From assembly GCA_000169115.1 (NCBI GenBank), contig AAVV01000001.1:1-64000 (forward strand): a DNA stretch of 64,000 bases, written 5' to 3'. The stretch is from a marine gamma proteobacterium HTCC2080 (GTDB lineage: Bacteria; Pseudomonadota; Gammaproteobacteria; Pseudomonadales; Halieaceae). Positions 9,156 through 20,400 of this stretch are shown piece after piece. Position numbers and translations under genes: made by a program. Positions within the stretch are counted from its first letter, which is position 1, and every line of letters starts with the position of its first letter. The notes below the pieces were generated by a model that was given only the letters and a program-made list of their open reading frames with translations, was not told the origin of the DNA and searched no databases.

Positions 9156-10256
9156 GTGAGAGAGCCTTCAGTATTAAGAGCCTGGGTATCTGCGCAATTA
9201 GTTCAAATGTCACAGCCTTCGCTGATTAATAGCAGCCAACCCTCGACGACTAAACTGCCAGAGCAAGACTTCAGCCTTGATTTAATTGCTGGAGATGCCA
9301 GTCCCCGCAAGTATTACCGGGTGGTAATGGGTCCAAAAGCCACAACACCTGCGCGAAGTTTAATCGCGGTAGACGCGCCAAGCTCGGAGAAGACCCCTGA
9401 ATTTCTTCATGTTCGACGGCTGCTAGAGGATGCGTTTCTTCGTGTGCCCGCCCTAATCGCCGCAGATGCCGAGGCGGGTTTCCTGCTACTGGAAGATCTT
9501 GGCGATGAGGTGTTGTTACCGGTTTTGAGTGATCATTCCGCGGGTGCCTGGTATGCCATGGCCCTCAATATGGCGGGTCTACTAGCCGCAATACCCAGCG
9601 CTACGACAGGGCTGGCAGCTTACGACGCCTCCAAGCTTCAGCAAGAGTTAGATTTGTTCCGAGATTGGTTTGTGCCCAAGCTGCTCGGTGTAGCCTGGAC
9701 GAATGAGCTGGAGCGGTGTTTTGGCGATCTCTCTGAGAGCCTCATTGATAACGCAATTCGACAACCCCAAGTGGTGGTACATCGCGATTTTCACAGCCGA
9801 AACCTAATGGTAGTCCGCAATGGGGAGCTTGCTGTTATCGATTTTCAGGATGCGGTAATGGGGCCCATCACTTACGATCCTGTGTCTCTACTCAAAGACT
9901 GTTACGTGCATTGGCCTAGGCAGCAGCAGCTGGCTTGGTTGCTTGATCACAAGCGGCTTATGACTGAGCAAGGGCGACTTGAACCTGTAGACGATGCCAC
10001 GTTTGTGGTTTGGTTTGATCTCATGGGTATGCAGCGCCACATTAAAGTGCTGGGTATCTTCGCCCGGCTCTTCTTGCGAGATGGCAAGCCCGGCTATCTT
10101 AATGATTTGCCCCTTGTTCTGGCTTACGTGTTACAGGTGACAGCCATTTATGCACCGTCAATGGATTCAGTGGCGGATTTCCAAAATCTCCTCACCCAGC
10201 AGATCGTTCCGGTTTGTCAAAAGCAAGCTTGGTACCGCTCGGTGACATTAACGTGA
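9156..10256 (+). CDS. amgK: N-acetylmuramate/N-acetylglucosamine kinase AmgK
   Basis: 366 residues, aminoglycoside-phosphotransferase fold. AmgK phosphorylates MurNAc (and GlcNAc) at C1 with ATP in the cytoplasm, feeding recovered cell-wall sugar back to UDP-MurNAc. Visible motifs: AGDASPRKYYRV near the N-terminus, LLLEDLGDEVLL (hinge), the catalytic loop HRDFHSRNL (about residue 209) and the metal-binding IDFQDA (about 228). The GTG at 9156 is chosen because it keeps the helix LRAWVSAQL, which relatives also have; ATG at 9207 would drop it. Its TGA overlaps the murU GTG start, the usual amgK-murU pairing. Confidence 0.88.
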   Translation: MREPSVLRAWVSAQLVQMSQPSLINSSQPSTTKLPEQDFSLDLIAGDASPRKYYRVVMGPKATTPARSLIAVDAPSSEKTPEFLHVRRLLEDAFLRVPALIAADAEAGFLLLEDLGDEVLLPVLSDHSAGAWYAMALNMAGLLAAIPSATTGLAAYDASKLQQELDLFRDWFVPKLLGVAWTNELERCFGDLSESLIDNAIRQPQVVVHRDFHSRNLMVVRNGELAVIDFQDAVMGPITYDPVSLLKDCYVHWPRQQQLAWLLDHKRLMTEQGRLEPVDDATFVVWFDLMGMQRHIKVLGIFARLFLRDGKPGYLNDLPLVLAYVLQVTAIYAPSMDSVADFQNLLTQQIVPVCQKQAWYRSVTLT

Positions 10257-10924
10257 AGGCTATGATACTGGCGGCGGGCATGGGGCGCCGCATGCTGCCG
10301 TTAACACAGGACACTCCCAAGCCGCTGCTGAAAGTGGCGGGCCAGTCGCTGCTGGAACACCATATTGTCAATTTAAAGACCGCGGGAATTACAGAGCTGG
10401 TTATCAATGCGGCGTATTTAGCGGACCAAATTGTGGACTTCTGTGGTGATGGCAGCCGCTGGGGTTTAAATATCCACGTGTCGGTTGAGTCAGAGCCTTT
10501 GGAGACTGCGGGGGGCATTATTAAAGCGCTGCCCGTCTTAGGTGACAGCCCCTTCCTCGTTGTTAACGGCGATATTTGGTGTCCTTACCCTTTTGAGCGG
10601 TTGATTAATGCTGCACCTCGCGCCACGGACGCGCATTTAGTGCTGGTGCCTAATCCACCCCATCATGCTGATGGCGATTTTAGTCTGGAACATGGGTGCC
10701 TTCTCCCCAAAGGTCAAATCTCCTTCACCTTTAGTGGTATTGCGGTTTATCGCCCGCAGTTCTTTCTGGGTCTCTCGCCCGTCAAACAGCCGCTCAAGCC
10801 GCTTTTAGATGCGGCGATCACAGCCAGTCAAGTTTCTGGCGAAGTCCATGTTGGCCCCTGGGTCGATGTGGGCACACCCGAGCGTCTGCAAGCTGTAGAT
10901 GAGGCCTGTAGGACGGCCTGGTAA
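10253..10924 (+). CDS. murU: N-acetylmuramate-1-phosphate uridylyltransferase MurU
   Basis: 223 residues from the GTG at 10253, which overlaps the amgK stop as GTGA. It joins MurNAc-1-phosphate and UTP to make UDP-MurNAc, bypassing de novo synthesis and the fosfomycin-sensitive MurA step. The nucleotidyltransferase signature is at the N-terminus: AMILAAGMGRRMLPLT then TPKPLLKVAG; VVNGDIWCPYPF carries the metal-binding Asp; WVDVGTPERL closes the fold. The length matches MurU rather than the longer GlmU/RmlA families. An upstream in-frame start at 10214 lies inside amgK and is not needed. Confidence 0.9.
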   Translation: MKAMILAAGMGRRMLPLTQDTPKPLLKVAGQSLLEHHIVNLKTAGITELVINAAYLADQIVDFCGDGSRWGLNIHVSVESEPLETAGGIIKALPVLGDSPFLVVNGDIWCPYPFERLINAAPRATDAHLVLVPNPPHHADGDFSLEHGCLLPKGQISFTFSGIAVYRPQFFLGLSPVKQPLKPLLDAAITASQVSGEVHVGPWVDVGTPERLQAVDEACRTAW

Positions 10925-11527
10925 TTCAATGTGGGGTAAACGGGGTTGCGAGTTCTAAGCTCTTGGTCTCGGTTCCCGGCCGTGATGCTTGCACCCCATC
11001 GTCTATATCGCCCCTTGGGAAACGTGAATTAATGCAAACAGAATCTTTGCCAAGCTTATGTCGCCCGAATCTTTATCAATTTGAGACGCATATCGCGATT
11101 TTAATAGCATAAAGGGAAATTTTTGCGATATCTTGACGCATGTGAGCTGTTAAGTTTGGCGAAATGAGCACACAGACTGGCGGGTACTGCACAGTTATCG
11201 GTCAAAGGTTGCCACAAACTAAGGACATGAAGTCGTTAGATCAACAACAAGGATTTGTTATGGAAGATTTGCGCCCTGAGCCAATGATGGCTTTTAAACA
11301 ATCATTTAACACCTTATCTCGTGGATCGAAATGTAATTCACGTGTTAATCAAATATTGCCTTTCTCGGCTTTGGATGCTCTGAAATTTTTATATTTGAGC
11401 ACCCAGCGTAGTTAAACCCGCATAACGGTCTGGGTTTACAAATGAAAACCAAATTTACAAAGCCCTATGCTGGAACGACAACAGTGTCGTTTAGATATCA
11501 GCAGGGGCATTAAAGGCAGGCTGACTT
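10925..11527. other. Long AT-rich intergenic region before the heme-protein cassettes
   Basis: 603 bp, clearly AT-richer than its surroundings (for example around 11080-11130 and 11380-11460). It ends with a plausible ribosome-binding AGGCAGG about 6 bp before the next ATG. A TTGACG at 11133 could be a -35 element, but no convincing -10 follows at normal distance. An 83-codon open stretch at 11164-11415 has no recognisable domain and no ribosome-binding site, so I do not call it a gene. Confidence 0.5.
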
Positions 11528-14500
11528 ATGAGACGCACACCAATTAAGAAACCTCTAGAGCTACCCCGGTTTGGCAAAGACGCCGTCACAATCAACGGCG
11601 TAATGCAGGCGTTTGCATGTTTGGTGGGGGCCTGCCTTCTAGCTTTTGGCGTTCCAGCCCAAGCCAACCCTAATGCCCCATTACTCGACAATACGCCGGT
11701 CAAGCGAACGCTGGCCGTGTCTGATTACGACTCTGTTGCAGGCCTGTCAGCCATTGAGGCGGATATAGACATCACTCAAAGCGAGATTCAAATTACCGAG
11801 GTCTATATTGGCCTGCAAGGAAGAGCCCCCGATCCCGGAGGGTTAGCCTACTGGGTAAACCAGCTTGACTCTGCAATCGCTGCAGGACAAGCCCGAAGTT
11901 TAGCGCTGAAGAAGCTGACGAACGATATTACGCTGAGTGAGGAGTGGTATTCGGGCATAGGCGCGAATGACGGGCTCACGCAATCAGGTGCCGAGGCGAT
12001 AGTCAGGGCTATGTACCTCAACCTCTTTGACCGACCAGCAACGGCCTCCGATGTGGCTTACTGGTCCGCTGACCTTACAACGGGTCGCGTTACCGAGTCA
12101 GAGATGGTGGTGTTGTTGATCTTGGGAGCGCAGTCCAAAGGCAACGCAGATAGTCAGGTGCTTGAGTTTAAGCGCCAAGCCGCCAGCTACTATTCGAGCA
12201 ACATTACGTCAGCGTCATTCATGAGAGAAGGTGCCACCGAAGCGGTCGCTGGTGTAACTGACGAGCAATCACTGCTGGCTTCAGTTGATTTTACTGATCA
12301 GCAATCACTTCTGGAATCGGCCGCTTGTGGATCCACTGCCAAGGCGTGCTATATCAGCGACGTTGAGCCCGTAGTCCAGCAGAGGTGCGTGGTCTGTCAT
12401 CAGCAAGGCTTAACCGCAGATCAGCAAGGTGCACGGCTGCTTTTTACCGACGATGCGGCCACCAATCACGCCGCCCTCGAGACCTTTGTAACCACCGACG
12501 GTGTGGGTGCCGATTGGTTGTTGGGCAAGATTGTCGGCGATTTGGGGCATGGCGGCGGTCCGGTATTGGTGCAGGGTAGCAATAGCTACTTTGCGTTTGC
12601 TGACTACCTCACCCTGCTTGTCGGAGCAAATACTGGTGGCGGTAGTGTTGAAGCCAGCTCGATTTGGTCGGGCACCGTGATGGAAAGTCCGGAAACAACT
12701 CTGCGCCGGGCGGGTATCCTTCTGGCAGGAAAGGTCCCCAGTGCTGCTGCAATCCGGCGTGCACAATCGCTCAAGCACGGGCTAAAGAGCGAATTGATTG
12801 CCCTAATGGAAGGTGAGGGCTTCCACGATTTCCTTACCACTGGAGCCAACGATAGGTTGTTAACAAATGGGCTGAATAATGGCATCGACTTCCAGTTTAA
12901 TACTTGGCGCTTTCCCACTTTCCAGCAGTTTGAGCGCAGCCTCCCCGAAGATCGCCCAGAGGAGTTTAATACTGAAGAATATTGGGACCGGCCTTTTCTG
13001 GATCGAGGAAGTGCAAATGGAGAGTTTAGGCAGGCATTGATCCGCGAGCCCCTTGAGCTGATTGCTTACATCGTTGAAAACGACCGATCCTATAAAGAAG
13101 TTGTGACCGCAGACTACACTATGGTCAACCAATTCTCGGCCATGGCTTATCGAGCAGATGTGACTTTTGATGAGCCCATGTATGACGATGATGGCTTCTA
13201 CGATCGATCGCGCTTAAACACCTTCAAGCCCGCAAAAAATAGCGGGCACATTCCCTCTATTAATGACAACGTTGTCGACCAAGACGCGGGGATCTATTCG
13301 ATCGCGGAGTACCACGATTGGCCCCATGCTGGGGTGTTGAGCACACCGGCCTGGCTTTCTCGGTACCCCTCTACCGATACGAATCGTAATCGCGCCCGAG
13401 CTCGCTGGACCTATTACCAGTTCCTGGGTGTGGACATTGAAAAATCGGCGCCCAGAACCACCGACCCTGTGGCATTAGCAGACACTAACAACCCCACCAT
13501 GAACAACCCAGCCTGCACGGTTTGTCATGAACGCATGGATCCCGTGGCGGGTGCTTATCAAAGCTTTGGTGATGGTGGCAACTATCTTGATCAATGGGGC
13601 GGGCTAGACTCCCTTCCTGACGGTTACAAACGACCTCAAACAGCCGCTGGAGACTTACACCAACTGGAGCATCTGGTTCCCAAAGAAGATACTCAGGTCC
13701 ATCAGATTTCAAAGGCGGTAACAACACGAGAAGGAGGAACATTCACCGTTAGTAATCCAGACCCTTGCATCCAAGACGAGCAAAATAGTACCGACGAGGA
13801 ATGGGTTGGCTGGTGCACTAATTTAGCTGTTGCAGACATTACTGTTTACGCCGACGGTTCTGAGGTACTGAAGCTAAGGGCCTCAGAGTTTGACAGATAT
13901 CTCGGCTTCACGATCTCTACTGGTGCAGATTCCGAAACAGGTGAGCGGTACAACCATGGGAATCTGAATTGGAACGGCGATCTTTATAATCTTTGGAATT
14001 ACTCTTGGATGGCTTTTGAATTGCCGCTGGACGAGGGTGATTACGAAGTGGTGGTGACGCTAGCAACAAGCCAACAGGAGGGGTATCCCGAAGACTTTGT
14101 CGTGGCAGGATTGCGATGGGCGGAGGGCCTAACATCGGCCGATACTTATCAATATGGTGATACCTGGTACCGTGATATGCGCAGCCCGGGTTTCAATGGC
14201 CAGGCGGCTACTAATGACAAAGATAGCCTTCAGTGGTTAGGGCAAAAAATTGCCGAAGACCCCAGGTTTTCAGAAGCCACGGTCAAGTTTTGGTGGCCCT
14301 CGGTATTTGGCAGTGAGGTGCTTGTGGCGCCAGTGGATCGAAGCCTGCCCCATTATGAGTCGCAGTTGCTGGCATTCAACGCTCAGGAAGCTCTGGTCGA
14401 TGAATTGGCGACAGCCTTTGCCGCTGGCGACTTTAACGTGAAGAGTCTTCTTGCCGATATGATGCTCTCCCCTTGGTTCCGCACCACTGCGATTGTGGGC

Positions 14501-15685
14501 AGCCTGTCAGAAACTCAGAAAACCGTTTTAGAGACGGTGGGTCGTGGCCGGCAGCTCACCCCCGAAGAGCTTGATCGGAAAAATCGCGCGGTTTTTGGCC
14601 GAACCTGGGGACAGCGGTCGGGTGATCAAGCACACGAATATAGACCGCAAACCAACTTCACAGGGCGGGGGAGTTATGCTGCCTTTTACGGGGGCATCGA
14701 TGGTGCATCGATAACGAAAAGGAATCGTGAACAGACGCCATTAATGTCAAATGTCATTGAGAGAATGGCCATAGATCTGGCTTGTCAGGCTGTCGTGGAC
14801 GATTTCTCCAAACCCCGTGAGCAGCGAATTATTTTCACTGAAATTCCGCGGTTGTCGGCCGCAGACTTACTGCTGGACGACTCCTTCGAGCTGCTAGGGC
14901 AGGTCCCCGTCACTGATCAATGGCCCGGTAACTGGATGGACCATCCGGTTGTGTCGGGGGTTGTCACGCTGGTTGGGGGGCAGACGGCACTCCGTATCTC
15001 TGATTTCACTCGCGACTCCTATCGCAGCATTGACGGTGAGCCCTCGAATGCGGACCTCATCATTCAACAGATTATCCTTCGGAGAATCTCTTCCGGCGAG
15101 AGTCTAGTAATTGATGGTGTGAATTTGCCGGAGATGACTGACGTTGTGTTTGATACTTACATCGACCATCAAGGCCAGGAGCGTCTCCGTGGTGACGTTA
15201 TCGATGCTGCGGGAGGCTTCTGGTTGCACGAAAATGCTTGGGTTGAACTCCTGCTGAACCTTCCTGCCGGTGAGTACGAGATTGATCTAACCCTTGCCAC
15301 GTCCTTGACTGAAAATCATGTTAACGAGGCTATGACGGTCGGTGTAACGGCACTGGCGATCGATAGCGGTGGGGACACCACGACAAGTCAGCAAATTAGA
15401 CGGCAAATGACACAGTTGTTGCACAATGCGACGACCCGCAAGCCCAGTGAGGCCGAGATTGACACACTCGTTGAAGCCCTAACCAACCACGCAGATTTGG
15501 CGAAGGGCTGGGGCAGTGACTTTAACAATGTTGAGGGCGGCTGCGACAATTGGCAAATCTGGCCTGACCAACAGCCATCAGCTGGGAAACAGCAACTCAG
15601 GTTCGAGGACGGGGATGGCATGATGCGGGCCTGGACGATGATTTTACATTCCTTAATGACCAGCTACCTCTATCTGCACGATTGA
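11528..15685 (+). CDS. Exported DUF4214 + DUF1592/DUF1588-like protein with two heme c motifs (cassette copy 1)
   Basis: 1385 residues. A signal peptide ends near residue 46 (FGVPAQA-NP). Residues about 85-215 form a DUF4214-like pair of repeats (YIGLQGRAPDPGGLAYW, YLNLFDRPATASDVAYW). A c-type heme site CVVCH is at 287-291 in a short cytochrome-like domain, and CTVCHERMDP at 663-667 sits in a DUF1588-like region; ENDRSYKEVVTADYTMVN is the DUF1592-like hallmark. Residues about 736-864 form a beta-rich module with two cysteines, and a degenerate cysteine-free relative lies near 1142-1280. It probably acts in the periplasm or at the cell surface, with heme for redox or electron transfer; substrate unknown. 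The stop is 13 bp before its DUF1501 partner, so the two form an operon. It is paralogous to 17425-21048. Confidence 0.8.
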   Translation: MRRTPIKKPLELPRFGKDAVTINGVMQAFACLVGACLLAFGVPAQANPNAPLLDNTPVKRTLAVSDYDSVAGLSAIEADIDITQSEIQITEVYIGLQGRAPDPGGLAYWVNQLDSAIAAGQARSLALKKLTNDITLSEEWYSGIGANDGLTQSGAEAIVRAMYLNLFDRPATASDVAYWSADLTTGRVTESEMVVLLILGAQSKGNADSQVLEFKRQAASYYSSNITSASFMREGATEAVAGVTDEQSLLASVDFTDQQSLLESAACGSTAKACYISDVEPVVQQRCVVCHQQGLTADQQGARLLFTDDAATNHAALETFVTTDGVGADWLLGKIVGDLGHGGGPVLVQGSNSYFAFADYLTLLVGANTGGGSVEASSIWSGTVMESPETTLRRAGILLAGKVPSAAAIRRAQSLKHGLKSELIALMEGEGFHDFLTTGANDRLLTNGLNNGIDFQFNTWRFPTFQQFERSLPEDRPEEFNTEEYWDRPFLDRGSANGEFRQALIREPLELIAYIVENDRSYKEVVTADYTMVNQFSAMAYRADVTFDEPMYDDDGFYDRSRLNTFKPAKNSGHIPSINDNVVDQDAGIYSIAEYHDWPHAGVLSTPAWLSRYPSTDTNRNRARARWTYYQFLGVDIEKSAPRTTDPVALADTNNPTMNNPACTVCHERMDPVAGAYQSFGDGGNYLDQWGGLDSLPDGYKRPQTAAGDLHQLEHLVPKEDTQVHQISKAVTTREGGTFTVSNPDPCIQDEQNSTDEEWVGWCTNLAVADITVYADGSEVLKLRASEFDRYLGFTISTGADSETGERYNHGNLNWNGDLYNLWNYSWMAFELPLDEGDYEVVVTLATSQQEGYPEDFVVAGLRWAEGLTSADTYQYGDTWYRDMRSPGFNGQAATNDKDSLQWLGQKIAEDPRFSEATVKFWWPSVFGSEVLVAPVDRSLPHYESQLLAFNAQEALVDELATAFAAGDFNVKSLLADMMLSPWFRTTAIVGSLSETQKTVLETVGRGRQLTPEELDRKNRAVFGRTWGQRSGDQAHEYRPQTNFTGRGSYAAFYGGIDGASITKRNREQTPLMSNVIERMAIDLACQAVVDDFSKPREQRIIFTEIPRLSAADLLLDDSFELLGQVPVTDQWPGNWMDHPVVSGVVTLVGGQTALRISDFTRDSYRSIDGEPSNADLIIQQIILRRISSGESLVIDGVNLPEMTDVVFDTYIDHQGQERLRGDVIDAAGGFWLHENAWVELLLNLPAGEYEIDLTLATSLTENHVNEAMTVGVTALAIDSGGDTTTSQQIRRQMTQLLHNATTRKPSEAEIDTLVEALTNHADLAKGWGSDFNNVEGGCDNWQIWPDQQPSAGKQQLRFEDGDGMMRAWTMILHSLMTSYLYLHD

Positions 15686-15698
15686 AGGGTGACGAAAA

Positions 15699-17045
15699 AT
15701 GCTTAAGCGTAAAACTGTAGCGACCAGCCGAAGAAGCTTTGTTAAATCCATGGCGCTAGGCGCCGGTGCTTTGGCGAGTACCACAGGCTTTAGAGTGATG
15801 GCGTCGGGTTTAACCCCGTACGCGGGGAAGTTGTTGGTGACCCTGGAGCTCAACGGCGGCGCTGATGCGACGCAGCTGTGTGACCCCAAAGTTAACACGC
15901 CCGGGGAGCTGAAAATTAACAACTGGGCCGATACGGCCGACCCCGGACAAGCTGGAAATATCTTATTTGCCCCCGTGGCCGATAATTTCAATTTCTTCAA
16001 CCGTTTTGGTGCCGACATGGTGGTGGTGAACGGGGTAGATGCCCAAACCAACTCCCACGAGACGGGCCGGCTTTTCAATTGGACGGGCAGCAATGCTGAA
16101 GGGCGACCCTCATTGTCAGCACTACATGCTGCAGCGAATTCACCTGACCAGCCCTTGGCGTACTCAGTTTATGGTGGCAATACCACCCGAACAGCGGGCC
16201 TGCTGTCTTATAACCGCTTTGATGACATAAGCATGCTGCGTAGCCTGGCGACGCCTCACCGTAATTGGTGGGGGGACGGAAGCTTCGCGCGTCCGGAGCC
16301 AGAAATTTTAGAGGCGCAGCGACTCACTAAGGAGTCTGTCTCAGTGCTTTTGGCCTCTGCTGACCTTTCGCCCCGTCAGCGTAAGAGTCTTACCACTTTT
16401 CAGTCTGCGCGAGCAGACCGCGAAGGTTTGGAAAGGCTAGCGGAGTTTTTGCCAAACCAAGATGAGCTCCAACAACGTGATGAGTTTCTGGCCGGCGACG
16501 ACATGTTTGGGTCAAATTTAAAGCAGCAAATGCAAGCGGCCCTGACCGTCATGCAGTCTGGTCTGGGCTCTAGTGCTGACTTAAGTTTGGGTGGATTCGA
16601 TTCTCACGAAAACCACGACGCTATCCATGACGCGCTTTATACCCACCTCGCCGATGCCATTACGTTCTTTTGGGATTACGCTGAAAAGCTGGGCTTGGCC
16701 GATCGAATTTTGCTGGTTGTGGGTTCGGATTTTGGCCGCACCAACATGTACAACGACGGCAATGGTAAAGACCACTGGCCCATTGGCTCTTACATGCTTA
16801 TGGAGCAGGGAGCCCGGTGGGGTAATCGCGTTGTGGGGGCGTCCGACGCGTTACATTTTCCCCGTAAAATCAACCCCAATTCCTTGGATGTCTCAGACGG
16901 CGGTATCATTGTCACGCCAGCCCACGTTCACCGCGCCGTGCAAAAGTATTTAGGTATCGATGATTTCGCCACACAAAAAGGCGTTGCTATTCAAAACGTG
17001 GAAGATATCCCCCTGTTCTCAGCCAGTTTGCAGACTGGGGTATGA
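15699..17045 (+). CDS. Tat-exported DUF1501 family protein (cassette copy 1)
   Basis: 448 residues. The N-terminus has a twin-arginine signal TSRRSFVKSMALG, so it is exported folded, probably with bound metal. DUF1501 belongs to the alkaline-phosphatase-like fold; matching features are ELNGGADATQLCDP near the N-terminus, HETGRLFNWTG, LGGFDSHENHD, VVGSDFGRTN and GKDHWPIGSYML, which carry Asp/His residues suited to metal binding. The enzymatic reaction of the family is not established. It directly follows the two-heme protein, a pairing (large cytochrome-domain protein plus DUF1501) well known in Planctomycetes and also found in marine Proteobacteria. Same length as the second copy at 21063-22409, with long identical stretches. 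Confidence 0.88.
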   Translation: MLKRKTVATSRRSFVKSMALGAGALASTTGFRVMASGLTPYAGKLLVTLELNGGADATQLCDPKVNTPGELKINNWADTADPGQAGNILFAPVADNFNFFNRFGADMVVVNGVDAQTNSHETGRLFNWTGSNAEGRPSLSALHAAANSPDQPLAYSVYGGNTTRTAGLLSYNRFDDISMLRSLATPHRNWWGDGSFARPEPEILEAQRLTKESVSVLLASADLSPRQRKSLTTFQSARADREGLERLAEFLPNQDELQQRDEFLAGDDMFGSNLKQQMQAALTVMQSGLGSSADLSLGGFDSHENHDAIHDALYTHLADAITFFWDYAEKLGLADRILLVVGSDFGRTNMYNDGNGKDHWPIGSYMLMEQGARWGNRVVGASDALHFPRKINPNSLDVSDGGIIVTPAHVHRAVQKYLGIDDFATQKGVAIQNVEDIPLFSASLQTGV

Positions 17046-17072
17046 AAACGAGGTGCTAGTTCAATGGCGTTG

Positions 17073-17102
17073 GCCCGCACTACCGGCTTCGGTGGTGCGG
17101 GC
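17073..17102 (+). terminator. Hairpin after the first DUF1501 gene, probable terminator
   Basis: A 13-bp stem (GCCCGCACTACCG pairing with CGGTGGTGCGGGC, one G-U wobble) closes a GCTT loop, 27 bp after the stop codon. No true T-run follows (TTGGCC), so it may act as a factor-dependent terminator or an mRNA 3'-end stabiliser. Confidence 0.6.
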
Positions 17103-17278
17103 TTGGCCAAACTTGTGATCCCGTTGCCCAAGAGCGTCGGATAAGCTAACGAGCCCCGTTAGTGGGGTGGCGTCGATCTCGGCTCTGGCGACCCCTGTTG
17201 CTTAGCAAGCCCACCTAATACATCGCGATGCCCCTAGTAGATTTTATTATTTGAAATCTGTAGCACTTTTTGTAAACT

Positions 17279-17311
17279 TTGACAGCGTGCGTAAAGCTGG
17301 CGGTGTATAAC
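17279..17311 (+). promoter_or_regulatory. Candidate promoter for cassette copy 2
   Basis: A perfect TTGACA (17279-17284) is followed by TATAAC (17306-17311). The 21-bp spacing is longer than the 16-18 bp sigma70 optimum, so this is only a candidate. It lies about 110 bp before the copy-2 start codon, in AT-rich DNA. Confidence 0.3.
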
Positions 17312-17424
17312 AGCTCAAAACAAAAGGCAACGAAAGCGGATAGGACGCCTTCGCCCAAAAACTCACGATTAGTTAAGGCACTAGCCAATCAAGAGCGTTA
17401 AAACGCTAGAGACTTTAAGTGTTT

Positions 17425-20400
17425 ATGAATTGCCTAACCGATAAGCAACACCGCTTCGCCCGCAAGCCTGCTGATGACAGTGGGTTTTTCACCAAGCTTG
17501 CGATCGCGTTGAGACTTCTCACTGTAATTCTTGCAATGGCACCTTTGGCTACGGTGAATGCCAATCCTCATGCCGCGTTTAGCGGTTTACTGGATACCGT
17601 GAGCGAAGTACGAGCAGGCTCCGAGATAGAGTCAGGCGATGGCGCCTCAGCGGAAGCTTGCGATACCTCTGCCAAGGCTTGCTATATCAGCGACGTGGAT
17701 CCTGTGGTGCAACAAAGTTGTGTGGTTTGTCATCAGGAAGGTTTGACCGCAGACCAGCAGGGTGCTCGGCTGCTGTTTACTGACGACGCATCGTCAAATC
17801 ACTCGGCCATGGAAGCGTTTGTGACCACCGATGGTGTAGGAGCTGACTGGTTACTCGATAAAATTGTGGGCGATCGTAGCCACGGCGGAGGGCCGGTGCT
17901 AACGCGAGGCAGTGGCGATTATCTGGCATTTGCGGATTACCTTACTTTACTCGTAGGCGCCAACACTGATGACGGTAGTGTCGATGCCAGTGCAATTTGG
18001 TCGGGCACTACAATCGAGAGCCGTGAAGCTACCTTGCGCCGAGCGGCGATTCTTCTGGCAGGGAATGTGCCCACAAACGCGGCGCTGGAGCGTGTTACAG
18101 CCTCTGATGAAGCCCTTAAGTGGGATTTAAAGCGGCTCATGAGTGGCGACGGTTTTCATAATTTTTTGGTGACCGCTGCCAACGATCGTTTGCTTACAGA
18201 CGGGCTCAACAATGGTATTGATTGGCAGTTTGATTTTCGTTGGCGGTTTCCCGCTTATTATGCCTTTGAGCGCAATCTCCCCGAGAGCATGCCAGAGGAG
18301 TTAGACACTGAGGAATACTGGGGAAAACCATTCCTCTCTCAAAACGACGCTAACATTGAACTTCGCATCGCTACCATCAGGGAGCCGGTAGAGCTCATTG
18401 CACACATTGTGGAAAACGATCGCTCCTATAAAGAGGTAGTAACCGCCGACTACACTATGGTGAACCAATTTACTGCAATGGCTTATCAGGCCGATGTGGA
18501 TTTTGATAACCCTATTACCGATGACAATGGCTTTTATAATCGAAGGCATCTCAACACATTCAAGCCTGCAAAGAATGTCGGTCATATTCCGTTCACAAAT
18601 GAGAACAACTTCGATCAGGAGTCTGGCGAATACACCGTTACCGAATACCACGAGTGGCCACACTCGGGCGTTCTAACCATGCCCGCGTGGTTGGGGCGCT
18701 ATCCTTCCACCGATACCAATCGCAATCGGGCTCGTGCTCGATGGACGTACTATCATTTTCTGGGTGTCGATATTGAAAAATCTGCCCCGAGGTCGACAGA
18801 CCCGGTTGCCCTAGCCGATACCAATAACCCCACCATGAACAACCCAGCTTGTACCGTATGTCACGAGCGGATGGATCCGGTGGCGGGTGCTTATCAGAGT
18901 TTTGGTGACCAGGGTCATTACCTTAATCAGCATGGTGGTTTGGATTCTTTGCCCGATTTTTATAAGAACCCACAAAGGGCAGACGGTGATCTTTATGAGC
19001 TACCCCATGATTCAGAAACGAACTTGGGGCGCTATGAATTTCATGAGGTGTCTCAGGTAGTAACGACAGTAAAAGGAGGCAGTTTTTCGATTAGTAACCC
19101 AGATTCCTGTATCGAGGATGTCGAAAGAAGTAGCCAGGAGGAATGGTTTGGGTGGTGCAGCCGGCTGGGTGTTTCCGATATTACCGTCTATGAAAACGGC
19201 TCACAGATTCTAAAGCTTCAGGCTCAGGAGTTTGAGGGTTATGCGGGCTTCTCTACCTCTACTTACACTGATTCCGAGACCGGTGAACAGCGGCCACAAG
19301 GTGACCTAAACGGTAACGTCTATCAGCTTCACTATGACGTCTGGATGGCCTTTGATTTTGACCTGCCCGAGGGCGATTATGAAATCGTCGTTACGCTTGC
19401 AACGCAACAAGATGAGGGATACCCCGAGCCCTTTGTGCTGGCAGGGTTGCTTTGGAGCGAGGGCCTTACCACAGGAACAAAGTATCAATACGGAGATACT
19501 TGGTACCGCGATATGCGAGCGCCCGGGTTTAATAGTAAGGCGTACAGAGGTGGGGAAGACAGTATTCAATGGCTAGGGCAGCAGATCGCCGAGGATCCTC
19601 GATTCCCCAGAGCTACGGTCAAATTTTGGTGGCCTTCGGTATTTGGCGCAGAGGTCCTTGCCGCGCCAGCTGATCGAAATCTCCCAGACTATGATGCACA
19701 GCTTTTGGCCTTTAATGCGCAAGAGAAGCTAGTCGATGAGTTGGCCGCAGCTTTTGTCGCGAGTGGCTACAAACTGAAGAGTCTTCTTGCCGAGATGGTG
19801 GTATCTCCTTGGTTCCGTACGACCGAAGTCAATCAAGAGCTGTCTGAGACGCAGCAAAAAGCGTTAATAACCGTGGGTCGAGGACGATTACTGACCCCAG
19901 AAGAGCTTGATCGTAAAAATAGAGCCGTTTTTGGTCGCACTTGGGGCGAAAGTTGGCAGGAAGATGGATATAGCTACAATAAACTGACCAACTTTTCATC
20001 TGCGTGGAGTGGCTACGCATCTTTTTATGGCGGAATTGATAGCGCGGCGGTAACTAAGCGTAACCGCGAAAAGACGCCACTCATGTCAAACGTAAGCGAG
20101 AAAATGGCGGTCGAGTTGGCCTGCCAGGTTGTTTTGGAGGATTTCGCTCGGCCGCAGGCAGAAAGAAGGGTCTTCACTGAAGTTGAAAAGACGACAAACC
20201 CTATGAGTCGAGGTGGGAGCACTTATTCTTTGGAGCACAGTAATCCGTCGGAAATCAAAAACGGTTTCTCACGTCAGGTTTATGAGTGGAGTATTGACTT
20301 TGACGTGGGAGATGGAGCTGTGGCTATTACGTTACAAGATCAAACCAACCCAGGTTGTGTGCAAGACGAAGAAAATAGTACGGAAGACGAGTGGCGGGGA

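Larger units (their letters stand above)
17046..17418. other. Intergenic region between the two cassette copies
   Basis: 373 bp separating cassette copy 1 from copy 2. It contains a strong hairpin at 17073-17102 just after the first DUF1501 gene and a candidate promoter around 17279-17311, which suggests each cassette has its own transcription. No gene is visible in it. Confidence 0.6.

Noticed and set aside
11164-11415. 83-codon open frame in the long intergenic region
   Set aside because: No recognisable domain, no ribosome-binding site and composition like non-coding DNA.
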